DNA from: CAVZQN01 sp963837395
Lineage (GTDB): Bacteria; Acidobacteriota; HRBIN11; JAKEFK01
Direction of reading: 5' to 3'
NCBI GenBank assembly: GCA_963837395.1
Contig: CAWINI010000001.1
Location: forward strand, 124,001 to 188,000
Length of the DNA stretch: 64,000 nt
How positions within the stretch are numbered: position 1 is the first letter of the stretch; each line of letters opens with the position of its first letter. Below, piece after piece: positions 51,209-61,337 of the stretch. Below the pieces are notes generated by a model. The model worked only from the letters and a program-made list of their open reading frames with translations, was not told the DNA's origin and ran no database searches. A program made the position numbers and the translations under genes.

Positions 51209-53635
51209 ATGCTAAAGCGAATCATTCTGCTTATCCTGTTTGTTCCCGTTATCCTGATTGCACAGGAAGTCGAAAAATATCAACAGCCACCCAAGGAGAT
51301 TGTTGATCTTGTTGATGCACCATTAACTCCGACGGCTCTTCTCAATTACACAAATGATTGGGCATTGTTACTGGAAGCTCCTCCCTTGCTAAGACTGGAA
51401 GATCTTTCGCAGCCGGAATTAAAACTTGCAGGGCTGCGATTTAATCCACAGACACACGATCAAACCAGACCTGGTTACTACATCAAAGTATCGTTGTTGC
51501 AAATTGCCTCCGGAAAAACCCCGATTCAAATATCACTTCCAGCTGGAGCACGGGTTCGAAATCCTGCATGGTCGCCCGATGGAAAACGGTTTGCATTTAC
51601 AATCAGCGGATCTTCTGGAGTTGAACTTTGGATAGGCGATGTTAATTCACACAGCGCAAAACGGCTCGGTTCATTCTATTTGAATCAAGTCTATCCAAGC
51701 GTGCCTTTCAATTGGCTATCCGACAGCCAAAATATCATTGCAAGGACCGTTACTGAAACACCTTCATCAACAACTGCAGCTTCACGCATTCCATCTGGAC
51801 CTGTAATCCAGGAAACTACAAATCGGAAAGCGCCGGTAAGAACTTATCAGGATCTGTTAAAGACGCCGGAAGACGCTGATCTTTACGAACGGAACATGAC
51901 ATGCTCCATCGTTCGAATTGCATCCGATGGAAGTACCACGGAATTAATGAAAGGAACAATTCAGCGGTCAGATCCTTCGCCTGATGGAAAATATATTTTG
52001 GTAGAAGAAGTTCATCGTCCTTATTCCTATCTTGTTCCGGATTATCGCTTTCCAAGTAAAGTTACGATCCATGATTCCAGTGGAAAGTTAGTGAAAGAAC
52101 TCGCGGATCTACCACTTGCAGATGCAATCCCGGTTGATTTTGATGCGGTTCGCATTGGTCCGCGTTTTTATGATTGGCGGCCCGATCAACTTGCAACATT
52201 GTATTGGCCCGAAGCTCAGGATCAAGGCGATCCAAATATACAAGCAGAAATTCGCGATCGTATCTACATGTTATCCGCTCCGTTCACAGAAAAACCGATT
52301 GAACTCGCTTCAACTCAACTGCGATTCGAACGGATTGATTGGGGTGGAGATGATCTCGCCCTGGTAACTGAATCGTGGTGGAAGACTCGTAAAACTAAAA
52401 CATGGCGGATTTCACCATCAAATCCATCAGCAAAACCGCAGCTTGTGTTCGATCGTTCCAGTGAAGATCGTTACTCCGATCCTGGTTACCCCATTTACAA
52501 ATATACGGCATGGGGGACTTTAGTAATGAGAAGCAGCAATAACGGAAATACAATTCTACTTTCCGGTGATGGTGCATCTTCAGAAGGAGATCGTCCGTTT
52601 ATCGACGCTCTTGATTTAACAACTAAGAAAACTAAAAGGCTTTGGAGATCGGAAGCGCCTCATTATGAATACGTCTATGAGGTGATGGATGATAATGGCG
52701 AACAAATTATGACTTCGCGTGAATCTGTATCTGAACCGCCAAATTATTTTCTACGTGATTTGAGGAACAACAAGATCGAACCACTCACAAATTTCCCGCA
52801 TCCGACTCCACAACTTGCAAATGCAAAAAAAGAATTGATCCGCTATAAACGTGCTGATGGTGTAGATCTCACAGGCACTTTGTATTTGCCGCCCGGATAT
52901 GATCAGAAAAAGGATGGCGCTCTTCCCGTTTTGATGTGGGCATACCCGCAAGAATTCAAAAGCGCGGATGCTGCCGGACAGGTCACGGATTCCCCGTATC
53001 GATTCATCCGCGTTTACAGCAGTTCGCCTTTCTTCTGGCTTGTTCGTGGGTATGCAATTCTTGATGATCCTTCAATGCCGATTATTGGTGAAGGGAAAGC
53101 AGAACCGAATGATACATATGTAGAGCAGCTTGTTGCTTCGGCACAAGCAGCAGTCGATGAACTCGCAAGACGCGGTGTTGGCGATCGGAATCGCATGGCA
53201 ATTGGCGGACATTCGTACGGAGCATTCATGACTGCAAACTTACTGGCTCATAGCGATCTATTTCGCGCAGGAATTGCGCGAAGCGGGGCTTACAATCGCA
53301 CATTAACTCCATTCAGTTTTCAGGCTGAAGAGCGGACATTCTGGGAAGCTACCGATACTTATATCAAAATGTCGCCGTTCACATACGCCAACAAAATTAA
53401 TGAACCAATTTTGATGATCCATGGAATGGATGACAACAATTCAGGGACATTTCCGATTCAAAGTGAACGATTGTATCAAGCGATCAAAGGGCTCGGCGGC
53501 ACTGCTCGGCTTGTGATGCTTCCCTATGAAGCACATGGATATCGCGCACGTGAATCAGTTTTGCACGTGTTATACGAAATGGATCGCTGGCTTGAAATGT
53601 ATGTGAAAAAGCCAGCCGGCTCAAAGGCGCCATAA
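51209..53635 (+). CDS. S9 family peptidase (prolyl oligopeptidase superfamily, glutamyl-peptidase-like)
   Basis: The second of two in-frame ATGs (51209) has GGAGG at the right distance and gives 808 residues with a signal peptide (MLKRIILLILFVPVILIA). The N-terminal two thirds is a beta-propeller (NPAWSPDGKRFAFTISGSSGVELWIGDV, SDPSPDGKYILVEE). The C-terminal alpha/beta-hydrolase has the Ser in AIGGHSYGAFMTANLL, Asp in ILMIHGMDDNNSGTFP and His in LPYEAHGYRARE. The MRxx-like segment and the Pro-rich DLTGTLYLPPGYD start fit secreted S9 peptidases such as glutamyl endopeptidases. It degrades peptides outside the cytoplasm. Confidence 0.92.
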   Translation: MLKRIILLILFVPVILIAQEVEKYQQPPKEIVDLVDAPLTPTALLNYTNDWALLLEAPPLLRLEDLSQPELKLAGLRFNPQTHDQTRPGYYIKVSLLQIASGKTPIQISLPAGARVRNPAWSPDGKRFAFTISGSSGVELWIGDVNSHSAKRLGSFYLNQVYPSVPFNWLSDSQNIIARTVTETPSSTTAASRIPSGPVIQETTNRKAPVRTYQDLLKTPEDADLYERNMTCSIVRIASDGSTTELMKGTIQRSDPSPDGKYILVEEVHRPYSYLVPDYRFPSKVTIHDSSGKLVKELADLPLADAIPVDFDAVRIGPRFYDWRPDQLATLYWPEAQDQGDPNIQAEIRDRIYMLSAPFTEKPIELASTQLRFERIDWGGDDLALVTESWWKTRKTKTWRISPSNPSAKPQLVFDRSSEDRYSDPGYPIYKYTAWGTLVMRSSNNGNTILLSGDGASSEGDRPFIDALDLTTKKTKRLWRSEAPHYEYVYEVMDDNGEQIMTSRESVSEPPNYFLRDLRNNKIEPLTNFPHPTPQLANAKKELIRYKRADGVDLTGTLYLPPGYDQKKDGALPVLMWAYPQEFKSADAAGQVTDSPYRFIRVYSSSPFFWLVRGYAILDDPSMPIIGEGKAEPNDTYVEQLVASAQAAVDELARRGVGDRNRMAIGGHSYGAFMTANLLAHSDLFRAGIARSGAYNRTLTPFSFQAEERTFWEATDTYIKMSPFTYANKINEPILMIHGMDDNNSGTFPIQSERLYQAIKGLGGTARLVMLPYEAHGYRARESVLHVLYEMDRWLEMYVKKPAGSKAP

Positions 53636-53723
53636 CTTGGGAGACTTTGCCAGCTTGTTGATTTCCGAGTATTGTTAAAATTCGAACATAAATTCATCAA
53701 CAACAAAATCAAGGAGAGAAATC

Positions 53724-53927
53724 ATGTCCGTTGCAAAAGTTACTGAAATTACCTCTACATCTAAGAAAAGCTTCGAAGATGCTATTAATTCAGGAATCAG
53801 ACGCGCCAACAAAACTTTGAAAAACGTGACAGGAGCCTGGATCAAATCTCAGAAGGTCGATATAACGAACGGCAAGATCACAGACTATCGCGTCAACATG
53901 AAGGTAACTTTTATTCTGAATGATTGA
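53724..53927 (+). CDS. Dodecin family flavin-binding protein
   Basis: The 67-residue protein matches dodecin in length and pattern: VAKVTEITSTSKKSFEDAINSGIRRANKTLKNVTGAWIK, with a helix between strands, the conserved Trp of the flavin-stacking position, and the final YRVNMKVTFIL strand. AAGGAGAG precedes the start. Dodecins form dodecamers that bind riboflavin or lumichrome for storage or light protection. The stop overlaps the next gene start by 8 bases, so co-translation with the serine hydrolase is likely, although a functional link is not evident. Confidence 0.95.
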   Translation: MSVAKVTEITSTSKKSFEDAINSGIRRANKTLKNVTGAWIKSQKVDITNGKITDYRVNMKVTFILND

Positions 53928-55149
53928 ATTTGAAAAGGGATCAAAAGGCGGTTTTTTCTTTCTTTTCATTGCTTTCACTCTATTCGCCGTCAGTTCGTGC
54001 AGTAAGCCTGAAAATAACGAGCCTGAACAACTCAAAATACTTCTGGATAAGCTTTGTAAAGAAACAGGCACTCCCGGCGCCATCCTTGCTGTTAAATTCA
54101 GGGGAAATGAAACAACAGCTGTCTCCAGCGGTTACGGCGATCTTGAAACTCACACACCGATGTCGATTCAATCCCCGTACTATTTAGGTAGTATTACTAA
54201 AACATACACCGCCGTAACCATCCTTCTCCTTGTAGAAGAAGGACGTCTTTCTCTGGAAGACACCTTAGAGCGATTTGTCCCGGATTTTCCGGAAGGAAAC
54301 AAGATTACCGTGCGGCATCTGCTGCAACATACGAGCGGCTTAAAAGACTTCTATATGTATTTATATTACCGTCCCGATCGTGACGAAATGATAAAGCTGG
54401 TTACGAAACGTTGGAATCAAGATGAGCTATTGAAGCTCTCGGCGCGATTTGGCCGATGGTTCGAACCCGGTACTGATTGGTCATACAGCAGCACAAACTA
54501 CTACTTACTTGGTGTGATCATAGAACGAGCAAGCGGTTTGAAGCTTTTCGAAGCATATCGCCACTACATTTATAAGCCTCTTAAGCTTAGCCGGACCTGG
54601 CTTCCTAAACATGAGAAAGAGCATACAACGTTGCCTACAGGCTACATGGGACGTATTCAAGAATGGAAGCATTCGGAAATGTTCGGTGAACTTGGCCCAA
54701 CAACAATACTGGATCAATCGTCCGTTGAATTAAGCGCAGGAGGATTGGCAGCTCCGGCCAGTGAAGCAATCCAATTCCTCAACGGACTATTTCATGAAAA
54801 GCTACTTTCAGAAAAAACACTTAAAACAATGATGCAATTCCGTCCGATCCCACCGCTGGGAGTATCTGACTCCAATCAAAATAGACACGGTCGGAAAGAC
54901 GGATATGGATTGGGTCTGATCAAAATGGAACTTGACGGTTTCACACTTCTGGGGCACGGAGGTTTATACAATGGCCATACAGCCGGACTCTGGTATATTC
55001 CTGATCGCGATATCACCATCGCCCTTTATTTCAATCGCGGTTTTATTGGTCAGAACGAGATACTGCATCAACTTTTTCCTGTTATAACGCAAATGGAAAC
55101 CAACCTGTCTGAGAAAAAAATCTTGAACAACATGTTTCCATCGAACTGA
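53920..55149 (+). CDS. Serine hydrolase lipoprotein (class C beta-lactamase/PBP-like)
   Basis: The 409-residue product has a lipoprotein signal (GGFFFLFIAFTLFAVSSC, Cys about 27). The beta-lactamase family motifs are present: SxxK as GSITKTYTAV at about 91-94, YxN as YSSTNYYLLG at about 187-190, and HGG-like LLGHGGLYNG late in the protein. Family members hydrolyse D-amino peptides, esters or beta-lactams. It would be anchored in a membrane facing the periplasm. It overlaps the dodecin gene by 8 bases. Confidence 0.9.
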   Translation: MIEFEKGSKGGFFFLFIAFTLFAVSSCSKPENNEPEQLKILLDKLCKETGTPGAILAVKFRGNETTAVSSGYGDLETHTPMSIQSPYYLGSITKTYTAVTILLLVEEGRLSLEDTLERFVPDFPEGNKITVRHLLQHTSGLKDFYMYLYYRPDRDEMIKLVTKRWNQDELLKLSARFGRWFEPGTDWSYSSTNYYLLGVIIERASGLKLFEAYRHYIYKPLKLSRTWLPKHEKEHTTLPTGYMGRIQEWKHSEMFGELGPTTILDQSSVELSAGGLAAPASEAIQFLNGLFHEKLLSEKTLKTMMQFRPIPPLGVSDSNQNRHGRKDGYGLGLIKMELDGFTLLGHGGLYNGHTAGLWYIPDRDITIALYFNRGFIGQNEILHQLFPVITQMETNLSEKKILNNMFPSN

Positions 55150-55290
55150 ATTGGCACAGCACCTATCATGGCACCAATTCTTCAGGTGATCGAAACTAGC
55201 AACCATGTTCATCGAATTCAGCAAGAAGACGCGAAATCCAGAACAATATGTGCCGAAGACTCGTAATTGATGAGCTGAGGAGGATTGTGC

Positions 55291-56166
55291 ATGGGCCTGG
55301 AATTAACGATTGAGAATCTATCCAAAACATACGCGAATGGCGTTCAAGCTTTAAAAGATGTCACGTTAAAAATTCCCACAGGAATGTTCGGTTTGCTAGG
55401 ACCAAATGGCGCCGGCAAATCCACGCTGATGCGCACAATTGCCACATTGCAGGAGCCGGATCAAGGCTCAATCCTGTTTAACGGAATGGATGTATTAAAA
55501 GATAAGGATTCGGTCCGCAGAGTCCTGGGATATTTGCCGCAAGAATTCGGCGTGTATCCGAAAGTGTCTTCCGAAGTGATGTTGAATCATTTTGCTGTTT
55601 TGAAAGGAATCACCGATAAAAAGCAGCGGAAAGAAACCGTAAATGCTCTGCTGAACAAAACAAATTTGTGGGATGTCCGAAAAGAGAAGCTTGGAAATTA
55701 CTCTGGAGGTATGAAGCAGCGTTTTGGAATTGCGCAAGCTCTCCTTGGAAATCCAAAACTAATTATTGTTGATGAACCGACTGCCGGTCTTGATCCGGCG
55801 GAACGGATCCGCTTTCACAATCTGCTCAGCGAAATTGGCGAAAATATCGTTGTAATTTTATCCACTCATATCGTTGAAGATGTCAGCGATCTTTGCAGCT
55901 ACATGGCTGTAATCTCCAACGGCAAAGTGCTGCTATATGGTGAGCCGGAAAAAACGATCAATAGTTTGCGCGGTAAAGTCTGGAAGAAAGTTATTCCACG
56001 CACGGAACTTGCTCAGTACGAATCTCAATTTCATGTTATTTCCACGCACCTTGTTGCAGGAAAGACCGTGATTCATGTCGTCAATGAAACTCAACCAGAT
56101 TCAACCTTTGTAGAAGTCGCACCCGATTTAGAAGATGTGTACTTCTCTACTCTAAAACAAACTTAG
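55291..56166 (+). CDS. ABC transporter ATP-binding protein
   Basis: The ATG at 55291 is set by AGGAGG seven bases upstream and gives 291 residues. Motifs are Walker A LLGPNGAGKSTLMR, Q-loop YLPQEFGVYP, signature NYSGGMKQRFGIAQALLG, Walker B LIIVDEPTAGLD and switch VVILSTHIVEDV. The C-terminal 70 residues form a small regulatory domain. It is 7 bases ahead of the permease-peptidase gene and surely forms its ATPase. Confidence 0.93.
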   Translation: MGLELTIENLSKTYANGVQALKDVTLKIPTGMFGLLGPNGAGKSTLMRTIATLQEPDQGSILFNGMDVLKDKDSVRRVLGYLPQEFGVYPKVSSEVMLNHFAVLKGITDKKQRKETVNALLNKTNLWDVRKEKLGNYSGGMKQRFGIAQALLGNPKLIIVDEPTAGLDPAERIRFHNLLSEIGENIVVILSTHIVEDVSDLCSYMAVISNGKVLLYGEPEKTINSLRGKVWKKVIPRTELAQYESQFHVISTHLVAGKTVIHVVNETQPDSTFVEVAPDLEDVYFSTLKQT

Positions 56167-56173
56167 TGTCTCT

Positions 56174-59100
56174 GTGGTTACGTTTTGGGAATTCTTACTT
56201 TTTGAAATTCGCTATCAGCTACGACAACCGGTTTTCTATATAGGCTCTGCATTATTTTTTCTTCTGACATTCGGCGCAGTAACCACCGATGCTATTTCTA
56301 TCGGCGGCGGCATCGGAAGTCTAAACCGCAACGCGCCTTACGTCATCATGCAAATCCTGGCTGTGATGAGCATTCTTGGAGTGTTCACATCCACCGCAAT
56401 TGTTGCAAACTCCACTTACAGAGACATCGAACACAATACACAATCGGTATTTTTCTCAACTCCAATCACAAAAGGAAGTTACTTATTCGGACGCTTCTGG
56501 GGCGCAAGCATTGCATCGATTTTAATTTTTGCCGGAGTAGTACTGGCATTCATCATTGGAAGTTTGATGCCATGGCTGGAGTCGGATCGTATCGGAGCGT
56601 TTACTGCTGCACCATATATATATTCCCTGCTCATGATTGTGATTCCGAATCTTTTGATTACTGCCGCATTATTTTTCTCGCTGGCCGCACTCACGCGTAG
56701 TTTGCTTTACACATATGCCGGATTGGTTGGATTTTTTGTCGCATATGCAATCTCACAAGTTCTTTTGCAGGATGTTCACAATGAAACAGTAGCATCATTA
56801 CTTGATCCGTTTGGCTTGGCAGCTTTTACGTTCGCAACCCGCTACTGGACCATCTTCGAAAAAAATTCAATGATCGGTCCAACGACGAGTTTACTTCTTT
56901 ACAATCGTCTGCTCTGGCTTGGCATCGCTGGAATTGTTCTTTTTATTGCTTACAAAAAATTCCGGTTTACAACGGCATCAGGAAAAGCCAAAAAGAAAAA
57001 GCTCGATGTTGAGCTCCCGGAAGTCATTCAACCTGCAACAGTCACCACAGGAGTGACTCAAGATTTTTCACGCTCAGCTTCCTTAAGACAATACATGGAA
57101 CAGACGCAATTAGAATTCACAGGAATTTTAAAAAGCCTTCCGTTCCTGGTCATTCTTGCGCTCGGTGTATTCAATACTGTAGGCGGATCTGTTGATGTAG
57201 AACAACTTTTCGGAACCCCAGTTTATCCAGTCACGCATCTGATGCTGAACATTATTGATGGCAACTTTTTACTTTTTGCTTTTCTGATCATCACACTCTA
57301 CAGCGGCGAACTCATCTGGAAAGAAAGATCATTGAATTTAGCCGGAGTAACGGATGCATTGCCTGTACGCGACTGGGTACCCTGGGCTTCAAAACTTTCG
57401 GCATTGATCCTGATACTGATCGTGTTGCTCATTGCTGCAATGTTGACCACGATGGGAGTCCAAATCTATTTCGGATATACAAATTTCCAAATCGGTTTGT
57501 ATTTGAAAGGAATTTTTCTGGTCGTTGGACTTCCCTTCGTTTTGATTGCAGTTCTGGCTTTCTTTTTCCAGACATTCGTTAATCACAAATTTATCGGCTT
57601 TCTATTAATGATCCTTTATTTCATAAGCAACTTTGCTTTTCGTGGTTTGCATTGGGAGCACAACCTGTATCAATTTGCAGGCACTCCAAATGCGCCTTAC
57701 TCCGATATGAACGGCTATGGCCATTATGTAAAGCCGGTGTTCTGGTTCACTTTGTACTGGACGTTTGCATCTTTGATTCTGACTGTATTGATTCATCTCT
57801 TCCGCGTGAGAGGCTCAGAGACTTCGTTCCGCCTCAGGATGCGGATCGCAAGTCAGCGATTGAAACTGGGAACAAAGTTTGCGCTTACGATCGGAATCGT
57901 TGGAATGCTACTGACTGGAGCTTACATTTTTTACAACACCAATATCCTGAATCAATACGTTACTCAAGACAAAATTGAAGCACAGCAAGCAGAGTATGAA
58001 AAGAAATATAAGAAATACGAAAAGCTAGCGATGCCGCGAATTATCAGCGTTCAAGCGAATGTCGACATTTATCCCGAAAACCGTTCTGCAAAAATTCGCG
58101 GAACGTATCAATTAGAAAATAAGCATCAAGAAAACATCGACAGTATCCATCTCAGCATTAATAAAGATGTAAAGATTGAGAAAATGGAACTTCCCGGAGC
58201 AACGTTGGAGTCAGCGGATCGCAGCCAGGGCTTTTATATTTATCACCTTGCATCACCAATGAAGCACGGTGATCGATTGACTCTCAATTATGTTCTTTCG
58301 ATTGAAAATCGTGGATTTCCAAATAGCCGGTTCAACACGAAGATTGTTTACAATGGCACATTTTTTAACAGCAATGATTACTTTCCGCATCTTGGTTATT
58401 TCCGTGAACTTCAGTTATTGGATCCAAGCAAAAGGAAGAAATATGGATTACCTCCTGTAGAACGTGCACCAAAAATCACCGATGAAAGTGCGCGACGCGA
58501 TAATGCGCTTTCCAGGGAATCGGACTGGATGGATTTCGATACGGTAGTCAGCACCAGTGCGGATCAGATCGCTATCGCACCTGGATATTTGCAAAAAGAA
58601 TGGACCGAAAATGGGCGCAGATATTTTCATTACAAAATGGATTCGCCGATTCTTGCCTTCTGGTCTTACTTGTCGGCACGGTATGTTGTAAAGCGCGATC
58701 ATTGGAATGATGTCGCGATCGAAATTTATTACGATCCTGCGCATCCTTACAATGTGGACCGCATGATCGCTGCATCGAAAAAATCACTCGATTATTTCAC
58801 ACAAAATTTCGGACCATATCAGCACAAACAGGTACGAATTATTGAATTTCCGCGATACGAACGTTTCGCGGAGTCTTTTCCAAACACGATTCCATTTTCG
58901 GAGAGCATTGGATTCATCGCGCGGATCACAAAACCGGAAGACATCGATTATGTTACGTATGTGACTGCCCACGAAATTGCACATCAATGGTGGGCGCATC
59001 AGGTGATTGGCGCGAATCAGCAAGGTGCTTCAATGCTGGTGGAATCGATGGCGCAATATTCGGCGCTTATGGTGATGGAAAAAGAGTACGGCAAGCATCA

Positions 59101-59746
59101 GATGAAAAAATTTCTGAAGTACGAGCTGGATCGATATTTGTCCGGCCGCGGCGCCGAATTGATTGAAGAAGAACCGTTGGAACTGGTAGAAGATCAGCCT
59201 TACATTCATTACAGCAAAGGGAGCCTGGCATTGTATGCGTTGCGCGATTGGGTGGGCGAAAAGAATCTGAATGCTGAGCTAGCGCTATATATAAAGGATA
59301 AGAAATTCCAGCAGCCTCCTTACACAAACAGTCGTGAGTTGATTTCCTATATGTCGCAGGCTGTACCTCCGGATAAGCAAGCAATTATCAAAGATCTTTT
59401 CGAAACCATCACGATTTATGACTTAAAGACTACCGATGTTCAATCCAAACGCCGTACCGATGGCAAGTATGATGTGACGTTCGATGTAGAAGCACGGAAA
59501 TTTCATGCTGATGGCAAAGGGAAAGAAACCGAAACTTCGATGGGTGATTGGATTGATGTGGGTGTGCTTGGCAAGAAAGAAAAAGATGGCGCGGATAAAA
59601 TTCTGGCGTTAGAAAAGAAGCAAATTCATTCCGGCAAAATGAAGTTTGAGTTTGTGGTGAATGAGCCTCCCGAAAAAGCCGGCATCGATCCGCTAAACAA
59701 AATGATCGACAGAAATCCTGACGACAACACGAAATCAGTCTCGTAA
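56174..59746 (+). CDS. ABC permease fused to M1 family aminopeptidase
   Basis: A GTG start gives 1190 residues. Residues 1-560 are ABC-2-type permease with about twelve helices in two sets (YVIMQILAVMSILGVFTSTAIVANSTYRDIEHNTQSVFFSTPITKG is the coupling segment). Another helix at about 575-595 leads to an M1 aminopeptidase domain outside the membrane. The zinc site is complete: HEIAHQWWAHQ with Glu in VESMAQYSALMVM 18 residues later, and a Tyr in YSKGSLALYAL. The exopeptidase GAMEN loop appears as a changed sequence. Such fusions with a paired ATPase are known but have no settled substrate; the peptidase may process what the transporter moves. Confidence 0.92.
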   Translation: MVTFWEFLLFEIRYQLRQPVFYIGSALFFLLTFGAVTTDAISIGGGIGSLNRNAPYVIMQILAVMSILGVFTSTAIVANSTYRDIEHNTQSVFFSTPITKGSYLFGRFWGASIASILIFAGVVLAFIIGSLMPWLESDRIGAFTAAPYIYSLLMIVIPNLLITAALFFSLAALTRSLLYTYAGLVGFFVAYAISQVLLQDVHNETVASLLDPFGLAAFTFATRYWTIFEKNSMIGPTTSLLLYNRLLWLGIAGIVLFIAYKKFRFTTASGKAKKKKLDVELPEVIQPATVTTGVTQDFSRSASLRQYMEQTQLEFTGILKSLPFLVILALGVFNTVGGSVDVEQLFGTPVYPVTHLMLNIIDGNFLLFAFLIITLYSGELIWKERSLNLAGVTDALPVRDWVPWASKLSALILILIVLLIAAMLTTMGVQIYFGYTNFQIGLYLKGIFLVVGLPFVLIAVLAFFFQTFVNHKFIGFLLMILYFISNFAFRGLHWEHNLYQFAGTPNAPYSDMNGYGHYVKPVFWFTLYWTFASLILTVLIHLFRVRGSETSFRLRMRIASQRLKLGTKFALTIGIVGMLLTGAYIFYNTNILNQYVTQDKIEAQQAEYEKKYKKYEKLAMPRIISVQANVDIYPENRSAKIRGTYQLENKHQENIDSIHLSINKDVKIEKMELPGATLESADRSQGFYIYHLASPMKHGDRLTLNYVLSIENRGFPNSRFNTKIVYNGTFFNSNDYFPHLGYFRELQLLDPSKRKKYGLPPVERAPKITDESARRDNALSRESDWMDFDTVVSTSADQIAIAPGYLQKEWTENGRRYFHYKMDSPILAFWSYLSARYVVKRDHWNDVAIEIYYDPAHPYNVDRMIAASKKSLDYFTQNFGPYQHKQVRIIEFPRYERFAESFPNTIPFSESIGFIARITKPEDIDYVTYVTAHEIAHQWWAHQVIGANQQGASMLVESMAQYSALMVMEKEYGKHQMKKFLKYELDRYLSGRGAELIEEEPLELVEDQPYIHYSKGSLALYALRDWVGEKNLNAELALYIKDKKFQQPPYTNSRELISYMSQAVPPDKQAIIKDLFETITIYDLKTTDVQSKRRTDGKYDVTFDVEARKFHADGKGKETETSMGDWIDVGVLGKKEKDGADKILALEKKQIHSGKMKFEFVVNEPPEKAGIDPLNKMIDRNPDDNTKSVS

Positions 59747-59816
59747 AGCCCCTGAAAAAAAGGTTGCGTGAAGCTGGCTGACTAGCTAATATTAAAAGTC
59801 AATTCTCACTTGGGGT

Positions 59817-60650
59817 ATGTTGTTGTTCAAACCAAGAAATTTAAGAAAGATTCGACTGATCGTGTGTCTCGGACTCCTGTGCTTGTTTATGTCCGGAGTT
59901 GAAGCCGCGGATTTTGCGCTTGCTGCAAAGAAAAACGCTGCACTTCAAAAACAACTGAACTGGTCGTTTGGCGGCCAACCGCAACACGGCTGGTACCTTT
60001 ATGCTCCGTTAATTCAACGGATTATTCATACCGAAACGAAGCCTGATTCCGCAGATTTCGCCAAAGCTATATCCAACTGGCAGAGACAACAAGGATTGCC
60101 CGCGGAAGGAATTTTAAATCATGAAACATGGATGAAGATGGTATCGGTTTATCAATCCGATCGGTTTAGCGGTGCGAATAGATCGCAAGTTTTCACTGGG
60201 CTCGAAACAGTTGCATCATCTTATTTTTATGATCCGCTGAGACCTGCCGATTTGCGCAAAGTTGGTCAAGAAACTCTTTCTGCATATCACAAGATGGTTG
60301 CAGCAGCAAAAAAGGATCTGTCCCGCGATGTGGATTTCTCAAAAAATTGGTTGAAGATTATTTCCGCATATCGAACTCCTGAGTATCAAGCGCAGCTTCG
60401 CAAGCAAAGTCCGAATGCAAGCCGTGCAGCACTTGGAATCAACAGCCCTCATTTCACCGGAAGAGCCTTAGATTTGTATGTGGGTGGAATGCCAGTAGGA
60501 ACGGATGATCAGAATCGTGCAATTCAGGTCAACACTGCAGTTTATCAATGGCTCGTTAAAAATGCAGATCGATTCGGATTTAAACCTTACTTCTATGAAC
60601 CCTGGCATTGGGAATACAACCCTTCCACCATTATTGCTCAAGCTCCTTAA
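59817..60650 (+). CDS. Secreted D-alanyl-D-alanine carboxypeptidase, M15 (VanY type)
   Basis: The 277-residue protein has a signal peptide (to about VEAA at 30). A PG_binding_1-like helical segment (SADFAKAISNWQRQQGLPAEGILNHETW) lies at about 80-110. The M15 domain carries the zinc set: SPHFTGRALDLYV (His and Asp) and EPWHWEY (His), with SAYRTPEYQ before them. It cuts D-Ala from peptidoglycan stem peptides in the periplasm. It follows the ABC/peptidase operon by 70 bases and stands alone. Confidence 0.92.
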   Translation: MLLFKPRNLRKIRLIVCLGLLCLFMSGVEAADFALAAKKNAALQKQLNWSFGGQPQHGWYLYAPLIQRIIHTETKPDSADFAKAISNWQRQQGLPAEGILNHETWMKMVSVYQSDRFSGANRSQVFTGLETVASSYFYDPLRPADLRKVGQETLSAYHKMVAAAKKDLSRDVDFSKNWLKIISAYRTPEYQAQLRKQSPNASRAALGINSPHFTGRALDLYVGGMPVGTDDQNRAIQVNTAVYQWLVKNADRFGFKPYFYEPWHWEYNPSTIIAQAP

Positions 60651-60785
60651 TCTCATCGCTGACTGATAACCGAATTCTCCTTTTGATGAATTCTTGTAGC
60701 CGGTTAATTCAGCACAGTCCCTATGTAACCAAAATTGAGATGTATGAGACAACCTGCGTGTTAGGCTGAATCAAAGAGGTGTTGA

Positions 60786-61298
60786 ATGATTCAGACGATG
60801 CTGGCCGTCATCTTTATGTTTTTCGCTTCTATAGCGTTCTCTGCAGAACGGGATTGCCGCAGGTTGCAAGAGTACCGTTTGCTGGATTTTTGGTTAGGAG
60901 ATTGGGATGTATATGTGGGCGATCAGAAGGTAGGCACGAACAAGATTGAACCGATCCTCAATTCATGTGCCGTAATAGAAAACTGGAAAGATGCTACTGG
61001 CGCTGAAGGAAAAAGCTTCTTTTATTTCGATCTCGCTGACAAAGTTTGGAAACAAGTGTGGGTTACGGATCAGGGCTATATGAAAGAAAAGATACAGCAG
61101 AAATCACCCGCCAAAGGCGAAGTTACATTCCAGGGGGAAGTTCTAAATCTTAAAGGCAAAAAAGTTTTTGATCGTACTAGCCTGGTCTTAGAACGTAATG
61201 GTGTTCGTCAGATCATTGAACAATCGGAAGATGCAGGGAAAACATGGATCGTAACTTTCGATGCAATTTACGTTCATCCGGAAAAATCAAAGTCATAA
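60786..61298 (+). CDS. Secreted lipocalin-like protein (DUF1579-like)
   Basis: The 170-residue protein has a signal peptide (to about FSA at 20). The mature part begins CRRLQEYRLLDFWLGDWDVYVG, the F-L-G-x-W-D/E start of DUF1579-type barrels, and continues in strands (GKSFFYFDLADKVWKQVWVTDQG, VTFQGEVLNLKGKKVFDRTSLVLERNG). Two cysteines (start and IEPILNSCAV) may form a disulfide. The ligand is unknown. Confidence 0.75.
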   Translation: MIQTMLAVIFMFFASIAFSAERDCRRLQEYRLLDFWLGDWDVYVGDQKVGTNKIEPILNSCAVIENWKDATGAEGKSFFYFDLADKVWKQVWVTDQGYMKEKIQQKSPAKGEVTFQGEVLNLKGKKVFDRTSLVLERNGVRQIIEQSEDAGKTWIVTFDAIYVHPEKSKS

Positions 61299-61337
61299 CG
61301 ATCCGCTTCGCAAAAACATCGCCTGAGGTTGTCACTT

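Noticed and set aside
53724..55149. A functional dodecin-serine hydrolase unit
   Set aside because: The 8-base overlap supports co-translation, but nothing in either family suggests a shared role.
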